Positions 43,226 to 56,034 of a stretch of 64,000 bases of DNA are shown here, piece after piece. The first letter of the stretch is position 1; every line of letters starts with the position of its first letter. Position numbers and translations under genes: made by a program. The stretch is from Diphasiastrum complanatum (lineage: Eukaryota; Streptophyta; Lycopodiopsida; Lycopodiales; Lycopodiaceae): positions 1 to 64,000 of the forward strand of contig MU831893.1 of NCBI GenBank assembly GCA_029204225.1, given 5' to 3'. The notes beneath the pieces were generated by a model that saw only the letters and a list, made by a program, of their open reading frames with translations, was not told the DNA's origin and searched no databases.

Positions 43226-43880
43226 TGTGAAAAATACAGATCCTAAGTGGATCTAAACTCCAAGATCATTGGCTTGAATGCTTGCACTCCAAACTACATA
43301 AGCTAGGAATTGGCAACACATTCTATGCTACCTAGAATGCAAAGAACTTGATCAAAAAGCATTTATCACAAATGGAAACTTCCATAAACATCAAGTGCGG
43401 CCCAAAATAGCATTATACAGTCCATAATACATCAGCCTATCACTTTTGGAAAGCACCTAAGATCATACACAATAGCTTGAAGACAATACACACAACAATG
43501 CTCTCAATGGAGGAAGAAACAATGACAATGATCTATTGATCTCAATGAAGCATACAAAAGGTTTCTCCAACCTGTTCTCCACGACTTCCCTACTATTTAT
43601 GGATGAGGAAGATGACTCTCTCTCCTCTCTCTAGAAGGTACTTGACCCTAGATATTCCCTATATAGGAAAAATAGCTAAAAATGGCTTATATGACCAAAA
43701 TACATCAAAATGATCTCATTTTGAAGGGTATGAAGTTTGACACTTCATCATACTGAAAAAATACAGTAAATAAAAACATTGTGGCCTGGTTCACACGTGT
43801 GAAACTCCAGAACCAAAACTATTTACAATTTTAGCCAATTTAGGCCTCAAACTAGCTAGGAAATGTTGACAATTTTCACA
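43226..43880 (-). repeat. 5' LTR of Copia-2
   Basis: 655 bp with intact TTCACACGTGTGAA at 43790-43803. Confidence 0.95.
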
Positions 43881-43885
43881 AAACT

Positions 43886-44530
43886 TTCTCAAATGACACC
43901 AAAATTTGTTGGGTCAGAGACACCCCATAGAAGGACCGAACCCCTTAGTGTGTAGACACTGTAGATGGAATCATTTGAATCAAAACTGTCCCAACCAAGT
44001 GTGCGGGTACTGCAAAAGGCCTGGACACTTGGAGGATAGATGCTGGGTACATAGAGACGCATTAAACACTGGAAATAGGATTCCTAGGCCAGTGGACCAT
44101 AGACCCCAAGAGGATAGAATGGCGGGGCCATCAAGGACACCTCAATACATACAACGCGGACCCAGGATTAGCCAGGAGGATAAAGGGAAGGCGCGCGTAG
44201 AAGATGATTGGCCACCCATGAACTTCATTGTCGTGGAGACACTAGAGGAACCCACGAGCAGAAAAGAGGTTCTAGTAGTGACCCCGAGTAACCTCCAGAC
44301 GGAGCTACCTCCCAAGAAATCCAAGCCTACACCAAAACCACCCCCGGAGGTAGATAACCCTGTGGTCATTGAGAAGTCGATATGCGAACCTACACCCATC
44401 TACGAGGATCCACTGCCTAGAGAGCAAGGTGAAATTAGCGTCTTGGAAGGGCCCAGACACCGTAGATTTCTAGGACCGAGAAAAGGGAAAACCGGCCTAG
44501 AAACTAAGAGAACCATGACCCGAATGCGGC
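43886..44530 (+). pseudogene. CCHC gag-like frame, 3' part
   Basis: This continues the frame of 38505-38712 after Copia-2, with TGA at 43894-43896 and then about 210 open codons. Two knuckles follow each other: CRHCRWNHLNQNC (CX2CX3HX4C) and CGYCKRPGHLEDRC (CX2CX4HX4C). The rest is Pro/Lys/Glu-rich, without further domains. It runs into the truncated LTR of element D at 44531. Element type is unknown; gag of an LTR or non-LTR element is possible. Confidence 0.65.
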
Positions 44531-45505
44531 GACACTGTCTTACAAAATGTCAAAGGTGACCTAGAAAGCAAAGGCACCCTGTAAATCAAATCCCATGGCA
44601 TTCCATCAGAGTGACGCATTTTTCGCATTGTCAGCAACGTTCATTTCAGCGAAGGCTGACGTCGTGCCCTCTTCACGCTCACCCCATGCAACTGCACTAA
44701 CAGACTTGACAACGATTGCAGCCACTCACAATCTTCTACAGATAGCACATCCACTTTGTACTTTTTTCATATGCACACCTGTAACATTGTGTATCTATTG
44801 AATACCATTTTCGTATTCAGTCTGACGATTAAGAGATTAAAATAAGCATGTGTAAATCTAGCATTTGAAGCTTATCAGAGATAGACAAAGTAGATGCCTT
44901 GTGCATTGATTCTTTATTTTGTCAGTAACAGGTTCATTCTTCTTACAGATTTGAATTAGCTTCGTAGAGCACGCGGTTTCGCCCGCTATTGTCTTGTGCT
45001 CTACCACATTATTGACATGTATATTTGATATACTTAATCTGATAACAGCACTTTGTTCTGCGTTCAGATCTGTGTCAATATTGTTATGCTTATTCTTCAT
45101 TCTGTCTGACTTTCTAGTTGCTCAATTTGGTAATCTGGTTTTATATGACTAATATTTAGTCTTGCCTTTCGCGAATCATTCGCAACTAGTTATCAGTTGA
45201 GTCAATCCAGCTCTTCGCGAATCATTCGCGACAAAGAATTTGTCTAGCTGTTCTCGACAAATTATTCTTCTGGTGTCTTATTTATTAATGTTTGGCTACG
45301 TAATCAGAACGACTATGATTTCCATCACTAATGTTCTTTCGTTCTAATAGGCATAGTCATGCTTAGGGAAAGAGTCTTATAGCTCATTCCACTGTGCACG
45401 AACACTTTTTGTTCGAGTTTCGCTTCTCGTTCGTGTTCATTTTCTTTTTGAGCTATTTTCGTTTCTCACACACGATTGACCCTCTTTCTCCCTCTTTCTC
45501 CAACA
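44531..45505 (+). repeat. 5' LTR of element D, 5'-truncated
   Basis: It matches 49775-50751. It holds two TTCGCGAATCATTCGC palindromes (45168, 45214). Minus-strand open stretches here are shadows. Confidence 0.9.
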
Positions 45506-45517
45506 TGGTATCAGAGC
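45506..45517 (+). promoter_or_regulatory. primer binding site of element D
   Basis: TGGTATCAGAGC directly after the LTR. Confidence 0.92.
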
Positions 45518-45660
45518 TATTTTCGTAGCTTGATAAGCTTTCACAGTAAAAGACTCTACTAGCCGATAGAGTAATTGTTTTCTTGTTCAGTATTTCTGTA
45601 CCAAATTTTCATACTTAAGTCACTGATAGTTTTTCCTATCACTTAGACTAATTCTTCCAC

Positions 45661-48600
45661 ATGGATTCCCAAGGGAAAGCTAGTCCTATCATGGACAAGT
45701 TTGATGGATCCAATTACCATCTGTGGAAATTTAAGATGAAAATTGTACTAATGGCTAAATAATTGTATGACGTTGTTACAGGTGTAGAAGAGAAACTCAA
45801 AGCAGATGACGCAACAATCGCCAGATGGAGGCTGAAGGATGATAAAGCTTTTGCACTGATCATCCTCAACATTACGGATACTCAGTTCGGCCATGTATCC
45901 AAGGCTCAGACATCGAAAGAAGTCTGGGACATCTTGAGAACACTATAGAAGTCGAGATATAGCTTCCAAGCTACATCTCAGGAAGAAATTTTACTCCCTC
46001 AAGATGACGAATGGTGATTCTCTACAGAATCACATCAATCAATTCAAGAACCTGCTAAGGCAAATGGCCGCTGTCGGATCTGTCATAGACGATCAAGACG
46101 CAGTGATGCAACTGCTTACAAGCTTGCCAAGCTCATACGATAGTTGGGTGATGATCATCATGACTCATCCAGAATTGACTCTTTCTAGAGACATTACTAT
46201 GTTGTTGCAAGAAGACACGCGGAGGAATGAAGCCTCAAGTTCCTCAACTGATTCTCACGCCTTATACACCAACAAGAGCACGACTAAGCAGAAGAAGAAG
46301 AAAGACCCGAAGCAATCAATGCCAGACCAAAAACCAGCTCAACACAAAGAACAGTCAAATCTGCAGACAAAGAAGAAGCTGTTTTGTAGATACTGCAAGC
46401 GAAACAACCATGAAATTCAAGACTGTCGGATATTACAAGCAAAGAACAACAACAAGGAGCAGTCGAATCAAGTGGCAAATGCAGCTGCAGAAGCTCCACA
46501 GCCTATTCAAAAGCGGATCGTGATGCCTTCATGACCAGCCATCAGGGAGCATCTGACGACAGTTCTTGGTTCCTGGATTCCGGAGTCACTTAGCACATGA
46601 TCAGCCTCATTGGCTGTTTCGAGTCCTATACACCTTATAGTACCCAAAAATTTGTTTACCTTGGCGACAATAGCACACAAGCTATTAAAGGTGAAGGTAT
46701 TGTGAGATTAAGCTTTGCAAATGATTAGTCTAAGGTACTCTCTAAAGTCATGTATGTACCAAATTTATCTACGAATCTGCTCTCTGTAAGTAAAATCACA
46801 GATCTAGGACATAGAGTAGAATTCGAATGTGATCAGTGCAAAGTAGTTGATAGGACAGACAAGATCCTAGCACTCGGAAAGAGGCATGAATACTTGTATA
46901 AATTAAGTCATTGCTTTTCTGCCTCTAGTCAGGCGCTCAATACTTCTATTCATGCAAATAAAAGTTTACTTTAACATTATAGACACAAAAAAATCGAGTT
47001 ACTTGTTTGTCAAGACTGTCTAGTTGGTAAGCAGACTAGGAAACAATTTAAATCAAGCCATCCACATATTGCTAGAAGATTGCTAGATGTTGTACATTCA
47101 GACATTTGTGAAGTGATGGAAAATACTTTGCTGAAGGATGCCAAGTATTTTATAACTTTTATTGATGAATTTTCCAGAAGGACTATGGTGTATTTTATAA
47201 AGAAGAAATCAGAAGCCTTCAACTACTTCAAAATCTTCAAGGAGCGTGTAGAAAAGGAGACTGGATGGATGATCAAGGCCCTAAGGTCAGACAACGGTGG
47301 AGAATATATCTCTATCAAGTTTAAGGAGTACTGTCAAAGCCAAGGCATTGAGCTACAATTCATCACTCCTTACAGTCCTCAGTCTAATGGCTTAGCCGAG
47401 AGGAAGAACCGTACCCTGGTTGAATATGCCAAATGTATGCTAGCACATGCATCGTTGCCCAAGAGATTCTGGGATGAAGCTATCTCCATTGCAGCTTACG
47501 TCCAGAACAGATGTTCGACCAAGGCCCTCTCAAGCAAGACACCCCACGAGGTGTGGACAAGATCTAAGCCTTCTTTGAAGAACCTAAGAGTGTTTGGGTG
47601 CATTGCCTACGTGCAGATCGCAAAAGACATGAGGAAGAAATTGGACTTCCAAGGTCTCAAGACCATCCTGATCGGATATACTTTATTTGATAATACATAT
47701 AAGCTGTATGATCCTAATACCGAGCAAATCTTGTATAGCCGGGATACAGTCTTTATCGAAGATCAGTTCATCGACCTCAAAGGCAAGGATATTGCTCCAA
47801 GAGAACCTTCATTACCTGCCATTGACATGACTATCCGAGCTTCTGGCTCAGGCGTGTCTATTGTCGACTCACTTCGTGACAGCGAATCAAACGAAGATGT
47901 TGCTGCTAACCAGCAACAAGTCCCAAGAGCGGTTCATCAGGCGAATCCTCCCAGAAGATCAAGTCGAGTGCGCACACAGCCCACAAGGTATACACCTAAG
48001 TCTGTTTGTCTCTTAATATAGGAACTGACGACAGTTGAAGAGGCACTTAGCCAACCAAACTCTGATCTCTAAAGAGAAGCTATGGACATAGAGTGTTCCT
48101 CCCCGATCAAGAACCAAACATGGTCATTAGTCGAAGCTCCTATTGGCTGCAATATCATTGATTGCAAATGGATCTTGAAGATCAAATACAATGCCAATGG
48201 AGCATTTGATCAAAGGAAGACAAGACTGGTAGCACGAGGATTCACTCAGATTTTGAATGTCGACTATAGCGAGACTTTCAGTCTAGTAGTCAAAGATTCG
48301 TCAATCCGAATGCCCATATCTTATGCTGCAGCTGCCAACCTCGAAGTACATCAACTTGATGTACAAACAGCTTATCTGAATGGAGTTATACAAGAAGATA
48401 TCTACATGATCCAGACCAAAGGATATGTTCTAGAAGGTATGAAGAATCACGTCTGTAAACTCCACAAAGCACTGTACGGCTTGAAACAGTCTGACAGAGC
48501 TTGGTTTCAGAGGATCAACACGTTCTTCATTGAACAAGAATTTAAACCAAGCACTGTTGATTGCAACGTCTATTCCAAGTCAGTGCAAAAATCCTTCATT

Positions 48601-49557
48601 ATCATCACCTCATACATGGATGATATATTGCTCTTCAGCAACAATACCAATATGATCAAGGATTCGAAGCAGATGCTATTTTCAGAGTTCGATATGACTG
48701 ATTTGGGTGAAGCTCACTTCTGTCTAGGCATTCAAATCCGCAGAGACAGAGTGAAGGTATCTTCACAATGTTCTTAACAAATACAATCTAATAAATTGTA
48801 AATCAGCTCACTCACCGATGGATCCAGGCCTGCACTTGTCAAAGGACCAATGTCCCTAGACCAAGCAGGAAGAGGAGCAGATGAGAGAGTATTTGTATCG
48901 ATCGATACTTGGATCTCTCATGTACGCAATGGTCTGTACAAGACCGAATATCTCTTTTGTAGTAAGCTCACTCAGCCAATATATGGCTAATCTTGGCATT
49001 ACCCATTGGAAGGCTCTCATAAGAGTCATGAGATATATTTGAGCTACCATGGACCAGTTCATCTGCCATGGAGATGTCAGCAACGACAATCTTCATTAGC
49101 TCAGTGGTTATTCTGATGCAAGCTGGGAAGGAGATGTAGACAATCGTAAATCCACATATGGATTTACATTCTTCTTCAATGGTGGTCCTATCTCATGAAA
49201 CAGTCATAAGCAAACCTCTATCGCACTTTCTTCTACAGAAGCAAAATACATTGCTGCTTCTCAATCTATCAAGGAAGCGTTTTGGTTGAGAAATTTACTG
49301 TCAGACGTTCATCTGTATCAGTACAGCCCTACAATTTTATTCTGTGATAATCAGGGTGCTATTGCCTTATCGGCCAACCCTAGATTTCATTCTAGGAGTA
49401 AGCACACTGAAATCAGATATCACTACATCAGGGGCAAGGTTCTCAACAAGGAGGTGAGCTTAACGTACTGCAGAACGCAGGACATGGTTGCAGATATTTT
49501 TACGAAAGCGTTAAGTGTTAATGCACATGTTAATTTTGTGCATTGCTCAGTCTGAAG
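45661..49557 (+). pseudogene. element D gag-pol, multiply broken
   Basis: Starts MDSQGKASPIMDKFDGSNYH at 45661. In-frame TAA comes at 45760-45762 and another stop near 45946, then a frame change into 46004-46534. That piece has the gag body and a CCHC knuckle CRYCKRNNHEIQDC. Protease DSG is followed by a stop near 46592. Integrase (47080-48021) keeps HSDI, RSDNGGEY and GLAERKNR. RT (48082-48777) has AYLNGVIQEDIY and YMDDILLF (Met for Val in the catalytic box). RNase H (48778-49557) is split by frame changes, with CDNQGAIAL and FHSRSKHTEIRYH readable. Not functional. Confidence 0.93.
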
Positions 49558-49591
49558 ATCAAGACATTCACGGATCCAGATTAAGGGGGGG

Positions 49592-50751
49592 TGTTGGATT
49601 TATTTCTTCTACTCTCCTAAATCCCTTTTCAATCTGCCTCCATTTGTGCTGCATTTTTACTTGCGTTGTCACGCAGTCTGCATATTTACATGTAAATTCT
49701 CACAGGCGAAGAAAAGATGAAATAATCGTGATACTGTGTTTTTACACGTGTTTTGGTGACAGGCGAAAAAAGATGACACTATCTTGCAAAATGCAGAAGG
49801 TGTCCTAGAAAGCAAAGGCACCCTGTAAATCAAATCCCATGGCATTTCGTCAGAGTGACACATTTTTTGCATCTTCACCAACGTTCATTTTAGCGAAGGC
49901 TGACGCCACGGCCTCTTCACGCTCATCCCATGCAACTGCGCTAACAAACTTGACAACGACTGCAGCCACCCACAATCTCCTACATACATCACATCTACTT
50001 TGTACTTTTTTCATCTGCACACCTGTAACATTGTGTACATATACTGAATACCATTTGCGTATTCAGTTTGATGATTAAGAGATTAAGATAAGCGTGTGTA
50101 AATCTAGCATCAGAAGCTTATCAGAGATAGACAAAGTAGATTCTTTGTGCATTGATTCTTTATTTTGTCAGTAACAGGTTCATTCCTCTTACAGATTGAA
50201 TTAGCTTTGTAGAGCACGTGGTTTCGCCCGCTATTGTCTTGTGCTCTACCGCATTATTGACATGTATATTTGATATACTTAATCTGATTACAGGTCTTTG
50301 TTCTGCGTTCAGATCTGTGTCAATATTGCTATGCTTATTTTTCAATTTGTCTAATTTTCTAGTTGCTCAATTTGGTAATTTGGTTTTAGATGACTAATAT
50401 TTAGTCTTGCCTTTCGCGAATCATTCGCGACTGATTATCAGTTGAGCTCAGTCTAGCTCTTCGCGAATCATTCGTGACAAATAATTTGTCTGGCTGTTCG
50501 TGACAAATTATTCTTCTGGTGTTTTATTTATTAATGTTTGGCTACGTAATCAGAACGACCGTGATTTCCATCATAATGTTCTGTTCGTTCTGATAGGCGT
50601 AGTCATGCTTAGGGAAAGAGTCTTATAGCTCATTCCGCTGTGCACGAACACTTTTTGTTCGAGTTTTGCTTCTCGTTTGTGTTCGTTTTCTTTTTGAGCT
50701 ATTTTCGTTTCTCACACACGACTGACCCTCTTTCTCCCTCTTTCTCCAACA
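49592..50751 (+). repeat. 3' LTR of element D
   Basis: TGTTGGATTTATTTC...CTCCAACA, 1,160 bp. The TCGCGAATCATTCGCGA palindrome is at 50413-50430, and a variant with one CG changed to TG is near 50460. Confidence 0.93.
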
Positions 50752-50832
50752 GTCTCATTGGTGAGCTTATTAGGTTTGCTATGCGCTCAAGAGGGCTGAA
50801 TTTATTAGGTTTTATACTCATGTTCACCTGCT

Positions 50833-51363
50833 GGCTAAAAGCATGGTTTGGTGGTACAAAAAAAGAACCCATTTTTCATTGTACCTATTGGTAATACATT
50901 TTACTTTTTGGGGATTTTATTACTCATAATTATTTTGATTCCACATTAAAAATGACATAACGTTTTAGTGGTAACTCCAATTTCAACGAAGTTTGGTGCG
51001 TTAAAAAACGCTTGATGAGCGCTTTCCAATGATATTTAAAAGACATACTTTTGATTTACGGTTAAAAAGTTATGGCAAGTCAAAAGTATGGGGATTTTTA
51101 TTAATCATAATTTTTTGAGTCCACATTAAAAATGACATAGCGTTTTAGTGGTAACTCCAATTTTAACGAAGTTTGGTGCATTAGAAGGCCTTGATGAGTG
51201 CTTTCCAATGATATGTTACATGACATACTTCCGATCTACGGTAATTATTGCAAGTCAAAGGTATTAGTTGAAAATAGTGTATAATAATACAAAAGTGTAT
51301 TTTTACCCAAAAAAGTAGTGTCCTTGAAAGTCCATGTTGTACCACCAAACCATGCTTTTAGCC
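50833..51363. mobile_element. 531-bp terminal-inverted-repeat element with internal duplication
   Basis: Perfect 27-bp inverted ends start GGCTAAAAGCATGGTTTGGT (50833-50859, 51337-51363). Inside lie two direct units of about 180 bp (50910-51089 and 51090-51262) sharing CCACATTAAAAATGACATA and GTGCTTTCCAATGATAT-like parts. No coding capacity is visible. I cannot read a convincing target duplication (flanks CTGCT and TACTC), so it may be a MITE or a fold-back structure of other origin. Confidence 0.7.
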
Positions 51364-53227
51364 TACTCTATTTCATGTTGGGTGGAAAGTTTGGAATCTA
51401 TCTCTTACTTTATGATGGTTGGTCTCAAAGGGCTTCAACAACACAAAAGGGAAGTTGGCAATTTGGAGCTAGTCAAGAACATCAAAGGAGAGCCAAATGA
51501 AAAAGATGTTATGGATCTCTCATGTTTGAGTAATTTCATGTGAATGTGAGCAAATGGTCAATAGTATGTTAAAACTAATTACATTGGTTTGCATCATTTT
51601 GATGATGGAGTTGTTGTGGTGGCCTAGTCGTTATAGATTTTCACAAAATCAATGAATTAAGTAGTATAAAAGGTTTGATCGTTCCCCAAGAGAGAGAATA
51701 ATCTCATCTTTTGTATGATAAATGTATGAATGATGGTAAACGGACTGGGATGTGTAATATTCACAGTGAATACTACAATGATATATCTGGTTATCCAAAG
51801 ATATTTGGGTAAATTGGCTTCCAGGAACACCAGTGATGAAACGATTTGGTGAAGGTCTGTGATTATAAAGATTACTATATCTGTTAGGCTCTTCGGGTAT
51901 CAGATAAGCAATCAGATCAGACAACAACTAGCAAATAGATTCATCAAACAAAATTGCATTGGCTAATGATTCCTCTTAATCAAACACAACGAATTAGTTC
52001 TTATCGCAGGAAGCAAACAGAACAAAGCATCAAACAAACTCATTATCTGAACACATAGCTCATTCAGAATTGAAAGAAGTTCTACTTAAGGTTATGCTTA
52101 ACAGCTTTGGCTAATTCTCTGCACACATTAGTCAGAATTGTTGCTTGCTGGTGACGCCTGAAAATCTGTGTTAGAGTGGCTGAAATTCAGTAAAGCATGA
52201 GAAATATGTGTGACGCAAACAGAACAATATCACAAACAATTACAGATCCTACAAACTGTATTCGCTCAATTGATAAGAAGTGATACTGTAGAAGATGCAG
52301 AGGGAAAGTATGCTCAAGTTATAGAAACTTGCTCTTCTCTCTCTATTGATACTCACCTCTGTGCAAATGCGTAAGTACAATGGCATGAAGTGTCAACCTT
52401 ATAGGAACGATCACCGGCCTCAATGTTACCAACTGTCAAAACGTCGGTTGAGATCCGCTACTGTGTCTCTATAGAAAGTCGCAAATCCTATGCTAAATGT
52501 GAATTTACAAAGTGCAAATAGGCCTTTACATGTATTTAGGCACTATAGCACATTTACATGTATAGAAATTGAAATTTTTTACAATATATAACAAAAACTT
52601 GGATAATGTGGGATCATGAGGCTCCACAGTTGTACTAGATTTTTTTTTTTGGTTTTGTTTGTGAAAATGAAGCTATTGGAGGTTCATTGCATCACTCATT
52701 CATGCCTAAGTTTTCAAGGTTTAAACTATGTGGTGCCAATGCTTGGAGATTGTCATTTTTTGTTGAATCTATGGTCATTTTCTTGTGTCAAGTAGATCTT
52801 GAAGAAGGACTAGTGCTACATACTAGTTATATGGAGCTGGAATAACATCATTGTTGTACTCTCTTACTCATGGATTTCCAAGGTTTGATGGTTTCTTATG
52901 GCAAGATGGAGATGGAGGCTCATTCATGGAGTAAAATTATGGTGGAGACATATTAAGAAAGGACAAATTTGGAGGAAACATGCAAGCATTTGTTGATTAC
53001 TCACATTTATTGTTTGTTTGCTGTTATTTTCCAGAGAGTTCAGAGTTGGAAGCATGGTGGAATCATTTCATTTACATTGTATTTGGTTCTTCATGTTCTA
53101 GTCACATCTTGACATGTAAAATTGATGTAAGAGATAGTGAAACATCCAATTTGGACACTATTCTCTATATCAATTATGGAAGCTACTTTAAAACCTTGGA
53201 AAGGAGTCTATACTTAGGATGGAGATC
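51364..53227. other. no confident gene
   Basis: Only short open stretches (for example 52980-53270 +) without recognisable motifs. The last part may be the degraded C-terminal pol of remnant F. Confidence 0.45.
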
Positions 53228-55110
53228 GTTCTTAAGTTGGATCAAAGTAGTATGGTCAAAACTATGCTAAGACTAGTTGAAGAGGGAGTGTGAGAAATAT
53301 CAACTAGTTTAGTCATGTTTAGTTCACTTGGCAATTTAGGCCAATATGCATCTTAGACTTAGAGATAAACATTATAAAGGTATTTTAGTCTAAGTTCATT
53401 TGAATTGCCACTTTTGAAAAGTGTTAGAAATGTAGTAGGTCGAGTTTGGGAAGATTCAAATTGGAATAATTTGGTACATTGAATCTAGTCAAGTATTGTG
53501 AGTAGGGTTTTAGATATAGAAGTTTCCTATTGTTGATAAGATTGGAGGACATCCAAATAGGACAAGGACCTACTATAAATAGTGTACAAGCATGGAAAGA
53601 GATACATTCTCTCTCTCTCTCATGCTTATACATGAGTTCTCTTTGGATTTATATATCCATTTTTGGACTATAGTCACTGATATCTTGCAATTTTGTGTGC
53701 AGAATGCAATTGTATGTTGTGTATTGGATCTACACGTGTGAAATATAGTACCTTATTGTTATTGTATGGACAACAACTTCATTTCATTATATATTCGTTG
53801 TGATCTTATTGAGTTTGCATCTTCTTAGTGTAGTAGATTTTATATTTCTACATCAATGGTGCTAGATGTGTTGTAGTTCATAACCAAAGATCAAAGAGAC
53901 ATATTGGATCTTAGTGATCTGATATTTCCTCACATGGGCAATCTGAACTATGGTAGCTTCCCTACAAGTTGAAATTTGGTGAGTAGATTACTAGCTTTAC
54001 AAGATGAGAAACATTCAATTTGTGAAGGTTTTGTGATGGGAAACAAAGAGAAATTCAAGTATGGTGGTGTAGTAAGGTATACAAATGTATTTAAATTGAT
54101 TTATAGTAATCTGTGCGGCCCAATGAAGACCATGTCATTGGGTGGAGCCTATTATTTTATGACTTTCATAGATGATTGCTCTAGGAATACATGGATCTAC
54201 TTCTTCAAAAATAAATCTAATGCATTGGCTTGCTTCATGGAATGCAAGGCTTGGTGCAGAACCAAATGGAAATACATATCAATGTGCTAAGGTTAGACAG
54301 AGGGGGTGAGTATAAATTAGGAAAAATTGAAGCTTTTTGCATGAAATAAAGAGACAATTTATCAAGCACATACAATGCATAGTAATGGAGTACCATAAAA
54401 GATGAATTGCACCATTGTTGAAAGCACGTGATCAACGGTAAAACAAATATATTTGACAAATTTTTATTGGTCAGAAGCTTGCAACACTCCTCCTTTTTTG
54501 CGGAATAGGAGTCCTACTATCGTGGTTTTCAATATGACTCTCGAAGAGGCATGTATAGGTGTTAAGTCTAAAGCTGAAAATTTTCTTATTTTTGGGTGCA
54601 AAACTTATGTGCATGTGCCCAAAGAGGAATGAACTAAGCTTGACACAAAATTCATGAAGTGTGTTTTTGTTGGATATGATGAAAGGACAAAGGCATATAG
54701 GTGCTTAGATTCTATAATGTTGGAAATCCACATCAGTGAAGATGAGATCTTGATGAGATGTACAATCTGGATGAATTTAGTAATTCAATTGTTGTTGGTG
54801 ATCAAGAGGTGATCTTGGAAGATAATGAGAATATTCCAAGATAAACCAATCTGAATCTAGGAAAGAAGGAGAGGCGAGAAGATCAAGAAAAGTGCCAGAT
54901 CATTAACAGATCAATTATGCCCTTATGAATGACATTCTTCAATGCCAAAAATCGTCATCCTATGAGGATGCAAAGGACTTGAAGGTATGGCAATGGGCTA
55001 TGAGAGAGAAATTGGATTCCATTGAGAGACATGGTACGTGTGATCTTTCTTCAAACAAGAAACCCATCGAGAACAAGTGGGTATACAAAACCAAATTTCA
55101 TATATAGACG
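53228..55110 (+). mobile_element. copia remnant F: pol tail, LTR, then integrase-RT fragments
   Basis: 53228-53281 reads KTMLRLVEEGV then stop, the same pol C-terminus as in Copia-1 (KTMLKLASNVEEGV). A purine run and an LTR follow. Beyond the LTR is integrase (53976-54290, with AYYFMTFIDDCSRNTWIYF) and an RT start (54925-55107, ENKWVYKTKFHI), in the right order but with stops and frame changes. The order tail-LTR-body suggests two elements head to tail sharing one LTR, or two separate remnants. Confidence 0.7.
53289..53852 (+). repeat. LTR of copia remnant F
   Basis: TGTGAGAAATATC...ATATTTCTACA, 564 bp; the inner ends AGAAATAT and ATATTTCT are inverted. It carries ACACGTGT at 53732-53739. 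The sequence after it (TCAATGGTGCTAG) is not the usual primer site. Confidence 0.65.
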
Positions 55111-56034
55111 GATCAATTGTGAAGCACAAGGCACGGTTAATAGTCAAATGCTATGAATAAAGCTAAGGTATTGACTATTTGTAACAAAATGAAATATTTT
55201 AACTTTAGCAATTGCATCAGCTTCTTATTTCATGTTTGGAGATGGTGATACCCATATCTTTGAAATGCCACTACTTTTTTACTACTATGTAAATTTTGTC
55301 TTTCAAATGTTTCCAAATAATGGGAGGAAGATATTTCGACGTTTACAATGTCACACTTAAGTGTGTCTTTCGATGTGACTACAATTAGTGAGATTCATTT
55401 GCATTGAAATTTGTGCAGGTAGATGCAAAAGAAGTTACAAAATGGTATCTTGATAACGTTTTATTATTTTTCTCTCCTACATGGCATTCCTTATAGGAGA
55501 CTTTTCGGGCTCATATTTTCTTTAGTGGTTAGACATTCTTGGTATCATATATGTCATGTAAGAAGAAAAACATTGTCTCAATTAATTTTGGACTTTCCCA
55601 AACTCCATTTTCAGAAATGGGCTCAAGAACTTACAACACACCAAATTAAACATATTTTTGATATAATTAATACTTTGATAAATCCATCTAAATTGGTATC
55701 ATCTAACAATAACAACATCGTTCAAATTGACAAAACTTTCAGTATAACTGCAACATCATGATGACTAGTGTCTGAATATATTCAAACATCTTATGCGATA
55801 TTTTGAAACTAATTTTGAATCTCACATTCAAATGAAAATATTCAAACACAACTAATTTTGAATCTCACATTCAAATGAAAATATTCAAACATCTTACAAG
55901 ACATTGAACAAACATCCATAATAACTGGTTTTGAAAATGAGTTTGCCTATTATATCGTGGAAAATGGCAGTAACAACTCCTACCGCCTGGGGCATTTACA
56001 ATCTATTACAAAATATATGCATCTATGAATTGCC
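55111..56034. other. no confident gene; short tandem repeat
   Basis: A 43-bp unit starting ACTAATTTTGAATCTCACAT is repeated at 55808 and 55851. An open stretch at 55423-55761 (+) is not recognisable. Confidence 0.5.

Larger units (their letters stand above)
38713..43880 (-). mobile_element. Copia-2: same deletion derivative as Copia-1, opposite strand
   Basis: 5,168 bp, the same length as Copia-1. Target duplication AAACT (38708-38712 and 43881-43885). The two 655-bp LTRs differ at about four bases by eye. Primer site 43214-43225 (minus strand). It carries the identical CTC-joined deletion (41864-41866). Confidence 0.95.
44531..50751 (+). mobile_element. copia element D, decayed, 5' LTR truncated
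   Basis: LTR (44531-45505, lacking about its first 182 bp), primer site 45506, a broken gag-pol and a complete 1,160-bp 3' LTR (49592-50751) preceded by TTAAGGGGGGG. The LTR end is CCAACA. Family differs from Copia-1/2/3. No target duplication can be read because the 5' end is lost. Confidence 0.9.

Noticed and set aside
44858-45100. Minus-strand open frame present in both LTRs of element D (also 50160-50345)
   Set aside because: LTR copies necessarily share it, and it is shorter in the second copy; no independent support.
51615-51690. GTGGCCTAGTCGTTATAG resembling a tRNA-derived SINE A box
   Set aside because: The supposed B box (GGTTTGATCGTTCC) is poor and no SINE ends or target duplication can be seen.
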